Assembly: GCF_028368935.1 (NCBI RefSeq)
Contig: NZ_JAQNDK010000007.1
Span: 1-64,000 of the forward strand
DNA length: 64,000 nt
Source of the DNA: Sorangium aterium
GTDB taxonomy: Bacteria > Myxococcota_A > Polyangia > Polyangiales > Polyangiaceae
Direction of reading: 5' to 3'
Translations under genes and position numbers: made by a program
The notes under the pieces: model-generated
Seen by the model: the letters and a program-made list of their open reading frames with translations, nothing else
Told to the model about the DNA's origin: nothing
Databases searched by the model: none
In this document: one piece after another, positions 10,401-16,133 of the stretch
How positions within the stretch are numbered: the first letter of the stretch is position 1
Layout: every line of letters begins with the position of its first letter

Positions 10401-11575
10401 CGCTCGCGGGCGAGCTTCTTGATGCGCGCCTCGGTCGCGACATCGACGCGCATCGCCTCGAGCCGCTCGGGGTCGTCGCCGCCGGCGAGCGAGGCGTCCC
10501 GCCCGAGCCTGCGGAGGATCGCGCGCGCGTCCTCCTCGACGCCGTGGAGCTCCGCCCGGACGCGCGGTAGGTCGACGGCGGCCTTGCGGTGGCTCCCGAG
10601 CCGGGTCACGAGGCCGTCGATCGCGCCCGCGTCGAGGTCGGCGAGCGACGCGGGGACCTCCAGCGCGGCGTGGCGCGCCTCGAGCTCCGCGATGTCGGCG
10701 CGGAGCCGCGAGGCCTGGGCGCTCGCGTCGGCGGCGCGATCCTGGGCGTCCTCGCGGTCGCGCTGCGCGCTCTCGGGCAGCAGGACGACGTGGCCGAGGG
10801 CGGCGCGCCGGCCGAGGATCGCGCGCCGCGCCTCCAGCAGCGGGAGCACCCGGAGCGCGCGCCGGAGCCGCTTGTCGGTCGACCGGAGCGCGCGCAGCTC
10901 CGCGTCGACGCGCTCCTGCTCGGCCCGCTGCTCGTCGATCTCCTGCCGCTTGCGCGTCCAGTCCGCGGGCGGGTGAGCGGCGCTCCTGGCCCCGTTGCGG
11001 GCCGCCTCGAAGGCCTTGATGGCCTCGTTGAGGGGGCGGGTCCTCGCCTGGGGCGTGAAGATCTCGTCCGCCTCCTGGCGCAGCGTGGTGAGCAGCTGCT
11101 GCAGCCCCGGCCCGCCGAGCCCCGCGCCGAACAGGCTCTGACCGACGTCGCCCTTTCCCTGGAGCAGGGCCTCGGCGCCCTGGCGGAGCGTCTCGTGGGT
11201 GAGCCCGAAGGAGGTCCGGAAGAGCTCCTCCGTCACGCCGCCGAGCACCGGCGCGAGCGCGGCGTCGTCGAGGGGGTTGTCGTCCGGGTCGCGGAGCGTC
11301 TTCACGCGCCCCTTGCGGCGGACGAGCGCGAGCGCGGCGTCGCCCCTTCCCGCGAGCCGGCCGCCGACGCGGAGATCGGTGTTGTGGTGCAGGTGGGCGT
11401 CGGGCGTGATGTGCGGGATGCCGTAGAGCAGGCCGCGGATCGCCCGGAGCGCGGTGCTCTTTCCTGCCTCGTTGGGGCCGTAGACGACGTGGAGGCCTGG
11501 CGACGGCGAGGAGAAGTCGAGCCGGAGATCCGTGAAGGGGCCGAACGCGAGGAGGTGGAGCTCTAGGATCTTCAC
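7445..11575 (-). CDS. YhaN/SbcC-like SMC-type DNA repair ATPase
   Basis: A 1376-residue SMC/Rad50-like ATPase. The N-terminal half-domain has MKILELHLLAFGPFTDLRLD and Walker A YGPNEAGKST, followed by the YhaN-type GLLYGIPHITPDAHLHHNTD block. The middle ~900 residues are Ala/Arg/Glu-rich coiled coil. The C-terminal half has the signature LSDGTRDQLYLALRLA, Walker B PLILDDILIHFDD and an H-loop FFTHH. With a YhaO-type Mre11/SbcD nuclease it would process DNA ends. That partner gene is usually adjacent but here sits at 27175-28434, in the same orientation. The GTG at 11575 is chosen because conserved sequence starts there. Two low-complexity insertions (Ala/Pro repeats near the signature, 12-residue repeats in the coil) are unusual. 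Confidence 0.88.
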   Translation of the reverse strand: MKILELHLLAFGPFTDLRLDFSSPSPGLHVVYGPNEAGKSTALRAIRGLLYGIPHITPDAHLHHNTDLRVGGRLAGRGDAALALVRRKGRVKTLRDPDDNPLDDAALAPVLGGVTEELFRTSFGLTHETLRQGAEALLQGKGDVGQSLFGAGLGGPGLQQLLTTLRQEADEIFTPQARTRPLNEAIKAFEAARNGARSAAHPPADWTRKRQEIDEQRAEQERVDAELRALRSTDKRLRRALRVLPLLEARRAILGRRAALGHVVLLPESAQRDREDAQDRAADASAQASRLRADIAELEARHAALEVPASLADLDAGAIDGLVTRLGSHRKAAVDLPRVRAELHGVEEDARAILRRLGRDASLAGGDDPERLEAMRVDVATEARIKKLARERGAAEAKPREVERLLSAHRARRDACARRLAELPSGEDPAPLRGALSRAQKQGDLEHRLREAAAAAAQLARDADAQRDRLGLGAAGLRTRLDVGEAAARQARLDVGEAAARQARLDVGEAAARQARLDAGDAPEGRPLSAAEASALPVPLPETVDRAAAQWGALARERERLGERAAEIEARLRESAREIDALQRAGAVPTEADLAEARERRDAAFKALVRALQAKAGARAAAATIHTATLFDIGADAPASPGARRRPSLAARDEPPAARGKPDDYADLVRAADALADRLRREADRVARLARLLADEARAQADQAQLATERAALARRAEEAEAAWIELWRPAGVAPRSPEEMRGWLGRYAVLTATVDRLRAAEAEAEALRARMQAHAAELHAAIQGARAAPGASRGDAAGVGSRRDAASVGARGDAAGAPEDAPARLPALVEAAEQELAAIEGAARERKELLRERKELEREIEDLEREQSQHARALEAWRAEWAEGVRPLGLPGDASADEATAILDELGVLFRKADSAAHERRRVRGMERDARAFAADVAELASRHAPDLAPLPADQAADQLIKRHHKARADLRERGEIARSLADKRRELDQQEARRAAAESRLAKLFEAAGVPRGGDDAADVAALSLAEERSREARRLDRELVENEGKLLEAGEGAGIAALEQETAEVERDALALELDRAEERLAALEDERRRIDRALGSLEQEREHLRATVGAAEAAAEAQICLSHLRGEVRRYVRARLAAVLLEREIERYRERNQGPILARASALFHRLTLGAFAGLRVGYDESEQAILRCVRAAASSAGVGGAAIARAPAPDGAAEPVTTPADAAAEPAKAPTDAPAEPAKASVDAAAEPAKAPTDAAAKPATAPTDAAAEPARAPVQREVDVTGLSDGTRDQLYLALRLASLEHHARTGEPMPLILDDILIHFDDDRARAALAVLGELAGTTQVLFFTHHARLCELAREAVPADVLREHRLR
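7741..7930. repeat. Ala/Pro-rich repeats inside YhaN-like ATPase
   Basis: Degenerate ~30-bp units encode AEPAKAPTDA-like decapeptides (about six copies) on the minus strand. They sit just N-terminal of the ABC-signature segment, where homologous ATPases have a short turn, and probably form an unstructured loop on the ATPase head. Confidence 0.7.
10022..10140. repeat. 36-bp tandem repeat in YhaN-like coiled coil
   Basis: Three near-perfect copies plus a partial copy of a 36-bp unit encode RLDVGEAAARQA on the minus strand within the coiled-coil arm. The repeats keep the frame and would lengthen one arm helix by whole units, suggesting recent slippage or duplication. Confidence 0.8.
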
Positions 11576-11763
11576 GAGATCGCTTGCCGGGCGCAGGGGA
11601 CGGTGCCCTCCCCTGAACGGATAGCAAGTGCGGAACCTCCGGGCGTTGTCAAGCCGCACCGCGCGGAAGCGGGCGACGAGGCGCGACGACGCGAGGCGCT
11701 CGACGGCGGCCGCTTGGCTAGTTTCGCAGGGCAGAGATCCTTGCCAGGGATGTCGCGAGCGAA

Positions 11764-11849
11764 GAGAGATTCAACGCCAAGGCGCCAAGGCGCAAAAATG
11801 CACAAAATTATTCTTTTTGCGCCTTGGCGCCTTGGCGTTGAATTCTCTC
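11764..11849. repeat. Long near-perfect inverted repeat (hairpin)
   Basis: Two ~35-base arms (left 11764-11798, right 11814-11849) are complementary except for one extra A, around a 15-base AT-rich loop. Each arm holds an internal direct repeat, CGCCAAGG twice. It lies in the 332-bp gap after the graspetide operon's last gene and before the yhaN-like start, both on the minus strand. It could terminate graspetide transcription, or be a MITE/REP-like palindrome. The remainder of 11576-11907 shows no gene. Confidence 0.75.
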
Positions 11850-11907
11850 AGGATCCCTGGACGGACGTCCGGCGGGCGGAGCTGGATCCACCCTACCGGG
11901 AAGGCGC

Positions 11908-12933
11908 TCAGCGGGGATGCGTCGCCGGCGTGTGGAGGAAGGCGCTCCACGAGCCGCGCCGCGGCGCCTTGCCGAGCAGGACCTCGGCGAGCGCCTCGCT
12001 GATCGGGAGCCCGGGGGTCCGCTCCAGCCAGAAGAACTCGCCGGACGGGTTGACCTCGAGGAAGACGTGCCGGCCGTCCGGCGTGCGGAGGATGTCGAGC
12101 GCGCCGTAGTTGAGGCCGAGCTGATCCATCAGCCGGAGCACGCCCGTCTCGACGTCGGGCGGGAGCGTGTCCTTGCGCCAGGCGTCGATGAGCTCGATCC
12201 CCTGCCGGCGCCAGTCGACCTCGGCGCCGGGCGCCGCCTGCGAGTCGACCGAGGCCGTGAAGACGCGCTCGCCAACGACCGTGACCCGCAGCTCGCGCGC
12301 CTTCGGGATGTTCTCCTGGAAGGTCATCGGGCAGAGCGAGAGCCCGCGCATGTCCGCGAGGTCCTTGGCCTCGAGGGCGTTCGTGAAGACCACCTGCTCC
12401 TCGCCGTCGCGGTAGACGGCGAACGACGAGAGCATCTTGGCGATCACCCCGCCGGGGCAGGTCGCGGCGAAGGCCCGCGCCGCGTCGGCATCGTTGGTCG
12501 TGAGCGTGCGCGGCGTGTCGAGGCCGACCTCGCGCGCGATGTCGAGCTGCACCTGCTTGTTAGACGCGAAGCGCACCGCCGGCAAGGGGTCGACCTGCGG
12601 GACGCGGAACGCCGCGAGCATGCCCTCCGCGGTCTGCTTCGCCTCGTGGACCGACGCGGTCCGGAGCTGCGGATCCATCGACGAGGGCAGCCTGGCGCCG
12701 TAGGCGACCCGGCGGTACCAGACGGCGGTCACGTCGCCGAGGTCGAGCGCGCCGTCCCGGGTGGTCAGCGTCGAGCGGCCCGCCCCGGCCCCCGACGAGA
12801 GCGAGAGCCGCGCCCCCGCCGGGAAAGCGTCGGTGTCGAAGCGGAAGGCCCGGCCGCCCAGCCTGGCGATCGCGGCGGCGACGCGGTCGATGCACTCATT
12901 GTCTTCGCTGTGCGTGATGATGAGGACTGTCAC
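11908..12933 (-). CDS. Graspetide ATP-grasp ligase, second copy (MvdC/MvdD family)
   Basis: A 341-residue ATP-grasp ligase of the MvdC/MvdD family. The family installs omega-ester (lactone) or omega-amide (lactam) links between side chains of a ribosomal precursor, using ATP and an acyl-phosphate intermediate. Visible are the N-terminal LIITHSEDNECIDRVA strand and helix, an ATP-grasp core with CPGGVIAKMLSSF, the leader-recognition and catalytic segment FQENIPKARELRVTVVGERV, and the Mg-binding end YGALDILRTPDGRHVFLEVNPSGEF. The GTG at 12933 overlaps the stop of the upstream ligase gene (GTGA), implying translational coupling. Which ligase makes esters and which makes amides cannot be read directly. 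It is the last gene of the precursor-precursor-ligase-ligase array. Confidence 0.9.
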   Translation of the reverse strand: MTVLIITHSEDNECIDRVAAAIARLGGRAFRFDTDAFPAGARLSLSSGAGAGRSTLTTRDGALDLGDVTAVWYRRVAYGARLPSSMDPQLRTASVHEAKQTAEGMLAAFRVPQVDPLPAVRFASNKQVQLDIAREVGLDTPRTLTTNDADAARAFAATCPGGVIAKMLSSFAVYRDGEEQVVFTNALEAKDLADMRGLSLCPMTFQENIPKARELRVTVVGERVFTASVDSQAAPGAEVDWRRQGIELIDAWRKDTLPPDVETGVLRLMDQLGLNYGALDILRTPDGRHVFLEVNPSGEFFWLERTPGLPISEALAEVLLGKAPRRGSWSAFLHTPATHPR

Positions 12934-13928
12934 CGGTTCTCCGTCGGAGCGAGCAGCGCCTCCGCCAGCGCGTCGGCGATCGGCAGGCCGAGATCCCGCT
13001 CCAGCATGCCCCACTCGCCGGCGGGGTTCACTTCGAGAAAGACGTGCTCTCCGCCCGGCGTCCGGATGAGGTCGACGGCCCCGAAGACCAGCCCGAGGGC
13101 GCGAAGGAGCGCGCCGAGCTGCGCTTCGACGTCGCGCGGGAGGGCGTCCGGCTCCCACCCGATGCCGACCTCGCTCACGTCCGGGTGGCGCCAGTCGACC
13201 GCGATCGACTCGTAGCGGGTTGCGTCGAGCGCGCCCGGGAAGCACCGGCCGTCGACGCAGGCGACGCGGAGCTCGCGCGCCTTGGGGATGCGCTCCTGGA
13301 AGACCATGGGGCTCTGGCGCAGCCCGGAGAGGGCGTCGAGGTCGGCCTCCGCGACGGCGTGCGTGAAGACGAAGGGCGCGCCGCCGGCGAGGCTCGTCGA
13401 GAAGGGCGTGAGCATCTTGGCGACCACGTTCCCCCCGAGGCGCGCGAAGAAAGCGCGGACCTCGGCCGGGTCGTTCGTCACCACCGTCTCGGGGATGCGC
13501 AGGCCGACCGACGCGGCCGCCGCGAGCTGGCGCAGCTTGTCCTGGGCGCGCTCCTCGGCCTCGGGCTCGTTGATCCAGCGCCGCGCGGGGAGCCCGCGCA
13601 GCCACCCGGTCAGCGCCGCCATCGACTCGCGCACGCAGGCGCCGCGGTACGCCTCGGGGATGCCCTCGCCGAGGTTCGGCGCCCAGAGGCGCCGGAGCCA
13701 GACAGCGGAGATCTCGTCCCCGCCGATCTCGGCGCCGGCGTCCTCCAGGCGGCGGCGCACGCCGCCCGGCCCGAGCGCCGCCGACAGCGTGATGTCGCGA
13801 GGGAACCGGTCGACGTCCAGGCGGACGGGGCGAGCGCCGCGCCTCCGCAGCGCCTCCGCCACGCGCCCGATCCCGAAGTCGTCCTGTGAGTGCGAGACAA
13901 GGAGGACGCTCGCGCTCGCCGTCGTCAC
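12930..13928 (-). CDS. Graspetide ATP-grasp ligase, first copy (MvdC/MvdD family)
   Basis: A 332-residue ATP-grasp peptide ligase, paralogous to the following gene. Family landmarks are LLVSHSQDDFGIGRVAEAL, LGGNVVAKMLTPF, MVFQERIPKARELRVACVDG and the metal-binding tail DLIRTPGGEHVFLEVNPAGEW. It would cyclise the core of the adjacent microviridin-type precursors; in known pathways one paralogue forms two omega-esters and the other one omega-amide. The GTG at 13928 is preferred because GAGAGG sits at good spacing; a GTG at 13949 would add seven residues. It starts 45 bp after the precursor stop and overlaps the next ligase by 4 bp, so all are probably one operon. Confidence 0.9.
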   Translation of the reverse strand: MTTASASVLLVSHSQDDFGIGRVAEALRRRGARPVRLDVDRFPRDITLSAALGPGGVRRRLEDAGAEIGGDEISAVWLRRLWAPNLGEGIPEAYRGACVRESMAALTGWLRGLPARRWINEPEAEERAQDKLRQLAAAASVGLRIPETVVTNDPAEVRAFFARLGGNVVAKMLTPFSTSLAGGAPFVFTHAVAEADLDALSGLRQSPMVFQERIPKARELRVACVDGRCFPGALDATRYESIAVDWRHPDVSEVGIGWEPDALPRDVEAQLGALLRALGLVFGAVDLIRTPGGEHVFLEVNPAGEWGMLERDLGLPIADALAEALLAPTENR

Positions 13929-13973
13929 GTCAGGGTGCCTCTCTCGCACGGGCGCGGGCGGTCCATGCGGTGC

Positions 13974-14210
13974 TCAGGCCTCGTCGCCGTCCGACGGGTA
14001 CTTCAGCGTGGTGAAGATCGGGTCCTTCCCGCCTCCCCCGCCGTCCTCCTGATCCGACGGGTACTTCAACGTCTGGAAGGGCGGCCTGCCGGCCTTGACG
14101 CCGGTACGAACGCGCTTCTGATCCTCCAGGAAGCGAGCGAAGAACGGCACCGCCTCGGCGTCGTCCTTCTGCTCCTGCTGCTCGGGCTCACGGTTGTCGA
14201 TATCGGCCAT
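13974..14210 (-). CDS. Microviridin-type graspetide precursor 1 (two cores)
   Basis: A 78-residue precursor peptide. The acidic leader contains VPFFARFLEDQK, the helical motif that microviridin ATP-grasp ligases bind. After TGVKAG come two core repeats: TLKYPSDQED and, beyond a GGGGGK linker, TLKYPSDGDEA. Each has the T-x-K-x-P-S-D + acidic layout used for Thr-Asp and Ser-Glu/Asp esters and a Lys-Glu/Asp amide. The product should be one or two tricyclic depsipeptide units, a class known for serine-protease inhibition. The ATG at 14210 has a GGAGG ribosome-binding site. It lies immediately upstream of the ligases. Cleavage after KAG by the C39 transporter is inferred, not shown. Confidence 0.93.
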   Translation of the reverse strand: MADIDNREPEQQEQKDDAEAVPFFARFLEDQKRVRTGVKAGRPPFQTLKYPSDQEDGGGGGKDPIFTTLKYPSDGDEA

Positions 14211-14457
14211 GGGATACCTCCAGATGGTTGCGTTGCCGCGGCGACGGAGCCGCCGAGGACAAGAGAGCTACCGTAGCGAGCAACCGGGCGGGGGTGCAAG
14301 AGCCCGAGGACGATTTCGGCGCTCTTCAGCACAATTGCAGCGGGCTCGACGTCGTGATTCCACGATCCCGTGACGCTGCGATTCCGCTGTTGCGGCGATC
14401 TTTCAATCACGGGCGCTCGATTGTGTTGAATCGTGTTGAGCTTGGTTACGCGTTGTC

Positions 14458-14499
14458 ACGACGTCGTCACGACGTCGTTACGGAAGGTACGGAAGGTAC
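14458..14499. promoter_or_regulatory. Tandem palindromes and direct repeats upstream of precursor 1
   Basis: Two perfect palindromic decamers ACGACGTCGT (14458-14467 and 14469-14478), one base apart, are followed by two direct copies of GGAAGGTAC (14482-14490, 14491-14499). They lie in the 360-bp gap between the two precursor genes and upstream of precursor 1. An 11-bp period on one helix face would suit a dimeric repressor, but no regulator is adjacent and no promoter could be fixed. Confidence 0.4.
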
Positions 14500-14570
14500 G
14501 CGATGTTGCGGGCGATTTCGGTGGGTTCCGCTCGGCCGCTGGCGGTTACCCGCCGCGCGGCGTTCGCGGT

Positions 14571-14795
14571 TCACTTCAAGGCCAGCTCTTCGTCGCCGTC
14601 GGAGGGGTACTTCATGGTGACGTCCTCGTCCCGGTCCGAGGGGTACTTGAGGGTCTGGTAGATGCCGCCGGCTTTGACGCCGGTCCGGATTCGCTTCTGA
14701 TCTTCCAGGTAGCGAGCGAAGAACGGCACCGTCTCCGTCTGCTCCTCCTGCTCCGTTTGCTCGTTCTGCTCGTGATCACGATCGATATCAGCCAT
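14571..14795 (-). CDS. Microviridin-type graspetide precursor 2 (two cores)
   Basis: A 74-residue paralogue of precursor 1. The leader is MADIDRDHEQNEQ followed by TVPFFARYLEDQKRIRTGVKAGG. The cores are TLKYPSDRDED and TMKYPSDGDEE, separated by only a Val and without the Gly linker of precursor 1. The variable residues (Leu/Met after Thr; RDED/GDEE tails) suggest different products from the same ligases. The ATG at 14795 has a GGAGG site; the track's longer start adds an unrelated N-terminus. The ~50 bp upstream of its start resembles the sequence upstream of precursor 1, so gene and leader region were duplicated together. Confidence 0.92.
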   Translation of the reverse strand: MADIDRDHEQNEQTEQEEQTETVPFFARYLEDQKRIRTGVKAGGIYQTLKYPSDRDEDVTMKYPSDGDEELALK

Positions 14796-14963
14796 GGGGG
14801 ACCTCCAGATGGAATGACTGCTTTGCGGCGGAGCCGCGGAGGAGAGCATTCATTCAATCGGTCCGCGCTGCACGTGAAGTTTTGCCAGGCTCAACGCCTT
14901 TACCCGGGCGATGGGTGCGACTTCCTGCGCATCCTTCGCTCGTGTACCTTGTCGCGACCCTTC
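14796..14963. promoter_or_regulatory. Divergent control region of the graspetide locus
   Basis: A 168-bp gap between precursor 2 (minus) and the HlyD-like gene (plus). It must hold the divergent promoters for precursors and exporters if the locus is co-regulated. It includes a locally AT-richer stretch near 14850-14885. No confident -35/-10, sigma-54 or operator sequence was identified. Confidence 0.4.
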
Positions 14964-16133
14964 ATGCCCGCCGGGTTCTCACGCTCGATCCACGTGATCG
15001 CGACCGACGGCCATCGCGGCTCGATCGCGGGCGCCGCGATCGGCGCGCTCCTGCTCGGGGGCTGGCTCGCGTGGTTCTTCCTCGCGCGCGTCGGGCAGTA
15101 CGAGGCGAGCGTGAGCGCGCGCCTCGAGGTGGGGCAGGCGGCTCACCGCGTCGAGGCGCCCCTCGGTGGGAGGGTCGCCGCGGTCCGCCTCGACCTCCTC
15201 GGAGCGGAGGTCGCCGCGGGCGACGTCCTCGTCGAGCTCGACGTGGAGCCGCTCCGCCGCGACATCGACGACAAGCGGGCCCGGCTCTCGGCCATCGCGG
15301 GGCAGATGGGGCCGCTCCGGGCCGAGATCGCGGCGCGCTCGCAGGCGCTGCGCGACGGGGCGGAGGCGGCGCGCGCGCGCATCGACGAGGCGAAGGCGCG
15401 GCTCAAGGAGGCGGAGGCGGGCGCGCGCTTCCAGGAGATCGAGGCGGCGCGGGCCGTGCGCCTCCGGCAGGACGGGCTCGTGTCCGAGGCCGAGGCGGCG
15501 CGGCTCGCGGCCGAGGCGCTGTCGAGGCGCTCGGCGACCGAGGCGCTCGATCGCGCCGCCGCGCGGGCCGACGTCGAGCGGCGCACGGGGCAGAGCGAGC
15601 AGCAGGCCGAGCTCGCGCGGCTCGACCGCGAGGTGGCCTCGCTCGACGGGGAGCGGCTCGTGCTGGAGGCGACGATCGAGGGGCTGCTCGCCGAGATCGA
15701 GCGGCGCAAGATCCGCTCGCCGATCGCAGGGCGGGTCGGTGAGATCACGGTGCTGCGGGCCGGCTCCTTCGTGCGCGAAGGCGACGTCGTGGCCGCCGTC
15801 GTCCCGCCCGGCGAGCTCAGGGTGATCGCGGAGTTCCCGCCCTCGTCCGTCGGGCGGATCCGCGCGGGGCAGGCGGGGCGCCTGCGCCTCGACGCGTTCC
15901 CCTGGACCGAATACGGCACCCTGGCCACCACCGTCGAGCGCGTCGCCAGCGAGGCGCAGGAGGGCCGCATCCGCGTGGAGCTCGGCGTGCGCCCCGATCC
16001 CGCGTCGCCGATCCCCATGCAGCACGGGCTCCCCGGCAACGTCGTCATCGAGATGGAGCGCGTCTCGCCGGCGTCGCTCGTGCTGCGGGCAGCAGGGCAG
16101 ATCGTGAGGGTCCGCGGCGGAGCGGACGGGTGA
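14964..16133 (+). CDS. HlyD-family membrane fusion protein of peptide exporter
   Basis: A 389-residue periplasmic adaptor. One transmembrane segment near residues 23-43 (IGALLLGGWLAWFFLAR) is followed by the biotinyl-lipoyl-like half-motif APLGGRVAAVRLDLLGAEVAAGDVLVELD, a long Ala/Arg/Glu coiled coil, the second lipoyl half IRSPIAGRVGEITVLRAGSFVREGD, and a beta-barrel region. It would link the inner-membrane ABC transporters to an outer-membrane channel, exporting the graspetide. The ATG at 14964 precedes the membrane segment; a GTG at 14995 is an alternative, as neither has a strong Shine-Dalgarno. Its stop overlaps the next gene's GTG (GTGA). No outer-membrane TolC gene is nearby. Confidence 0.88.
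   Translation: MPAGFSRSIHVIATDGHRGSIAGAAIGALLLGGWLAWFFLARVGQYEASVSARLEVGQAAHRVEAPLGGRVAAVRLDLLGAEVAAGDVLVELDVEPLRRDIDDKRARLSAIAGQMGPLRAEIAARSQALRDGAEAARARIDEAKARLKEAEAGARFQEIEAARAVRLRQDGLVSEAEAARLAAEALSRRSATEALDRAAARADVERRTGQSEQQAELARLDREVASLDGERLVLEATIEGLLAEIERRKIRSPIAGRVGEITVLRAGSFVREGDVVAAVVPPGELRVIAEFPPSSVGRIRAGQAGRLRLDAFPWTEYGTLATTVERVASEAQEGRIRVELGVRPDPASPIPMQHGLPGNVVIEMERVSPASLVLRAAGQIVRVRGGADG

Noticed and set aside
6608-10570. Plus-strand 1320-codon frame
   Set aside because: Antisense shadow of the AAA and YhaN-like genes; Arg/Ala-rich composition, no domains, and conserved Walker motifs lie on the other strand.
12930-13605. Longer N-terminus for the second ATP-grasp ligase
   Set aside because: The extension is an Arg/Pro-rich out-of-frame reading of the first ligase; the GTG at 12933 with a GTGA overlap fits the family start.
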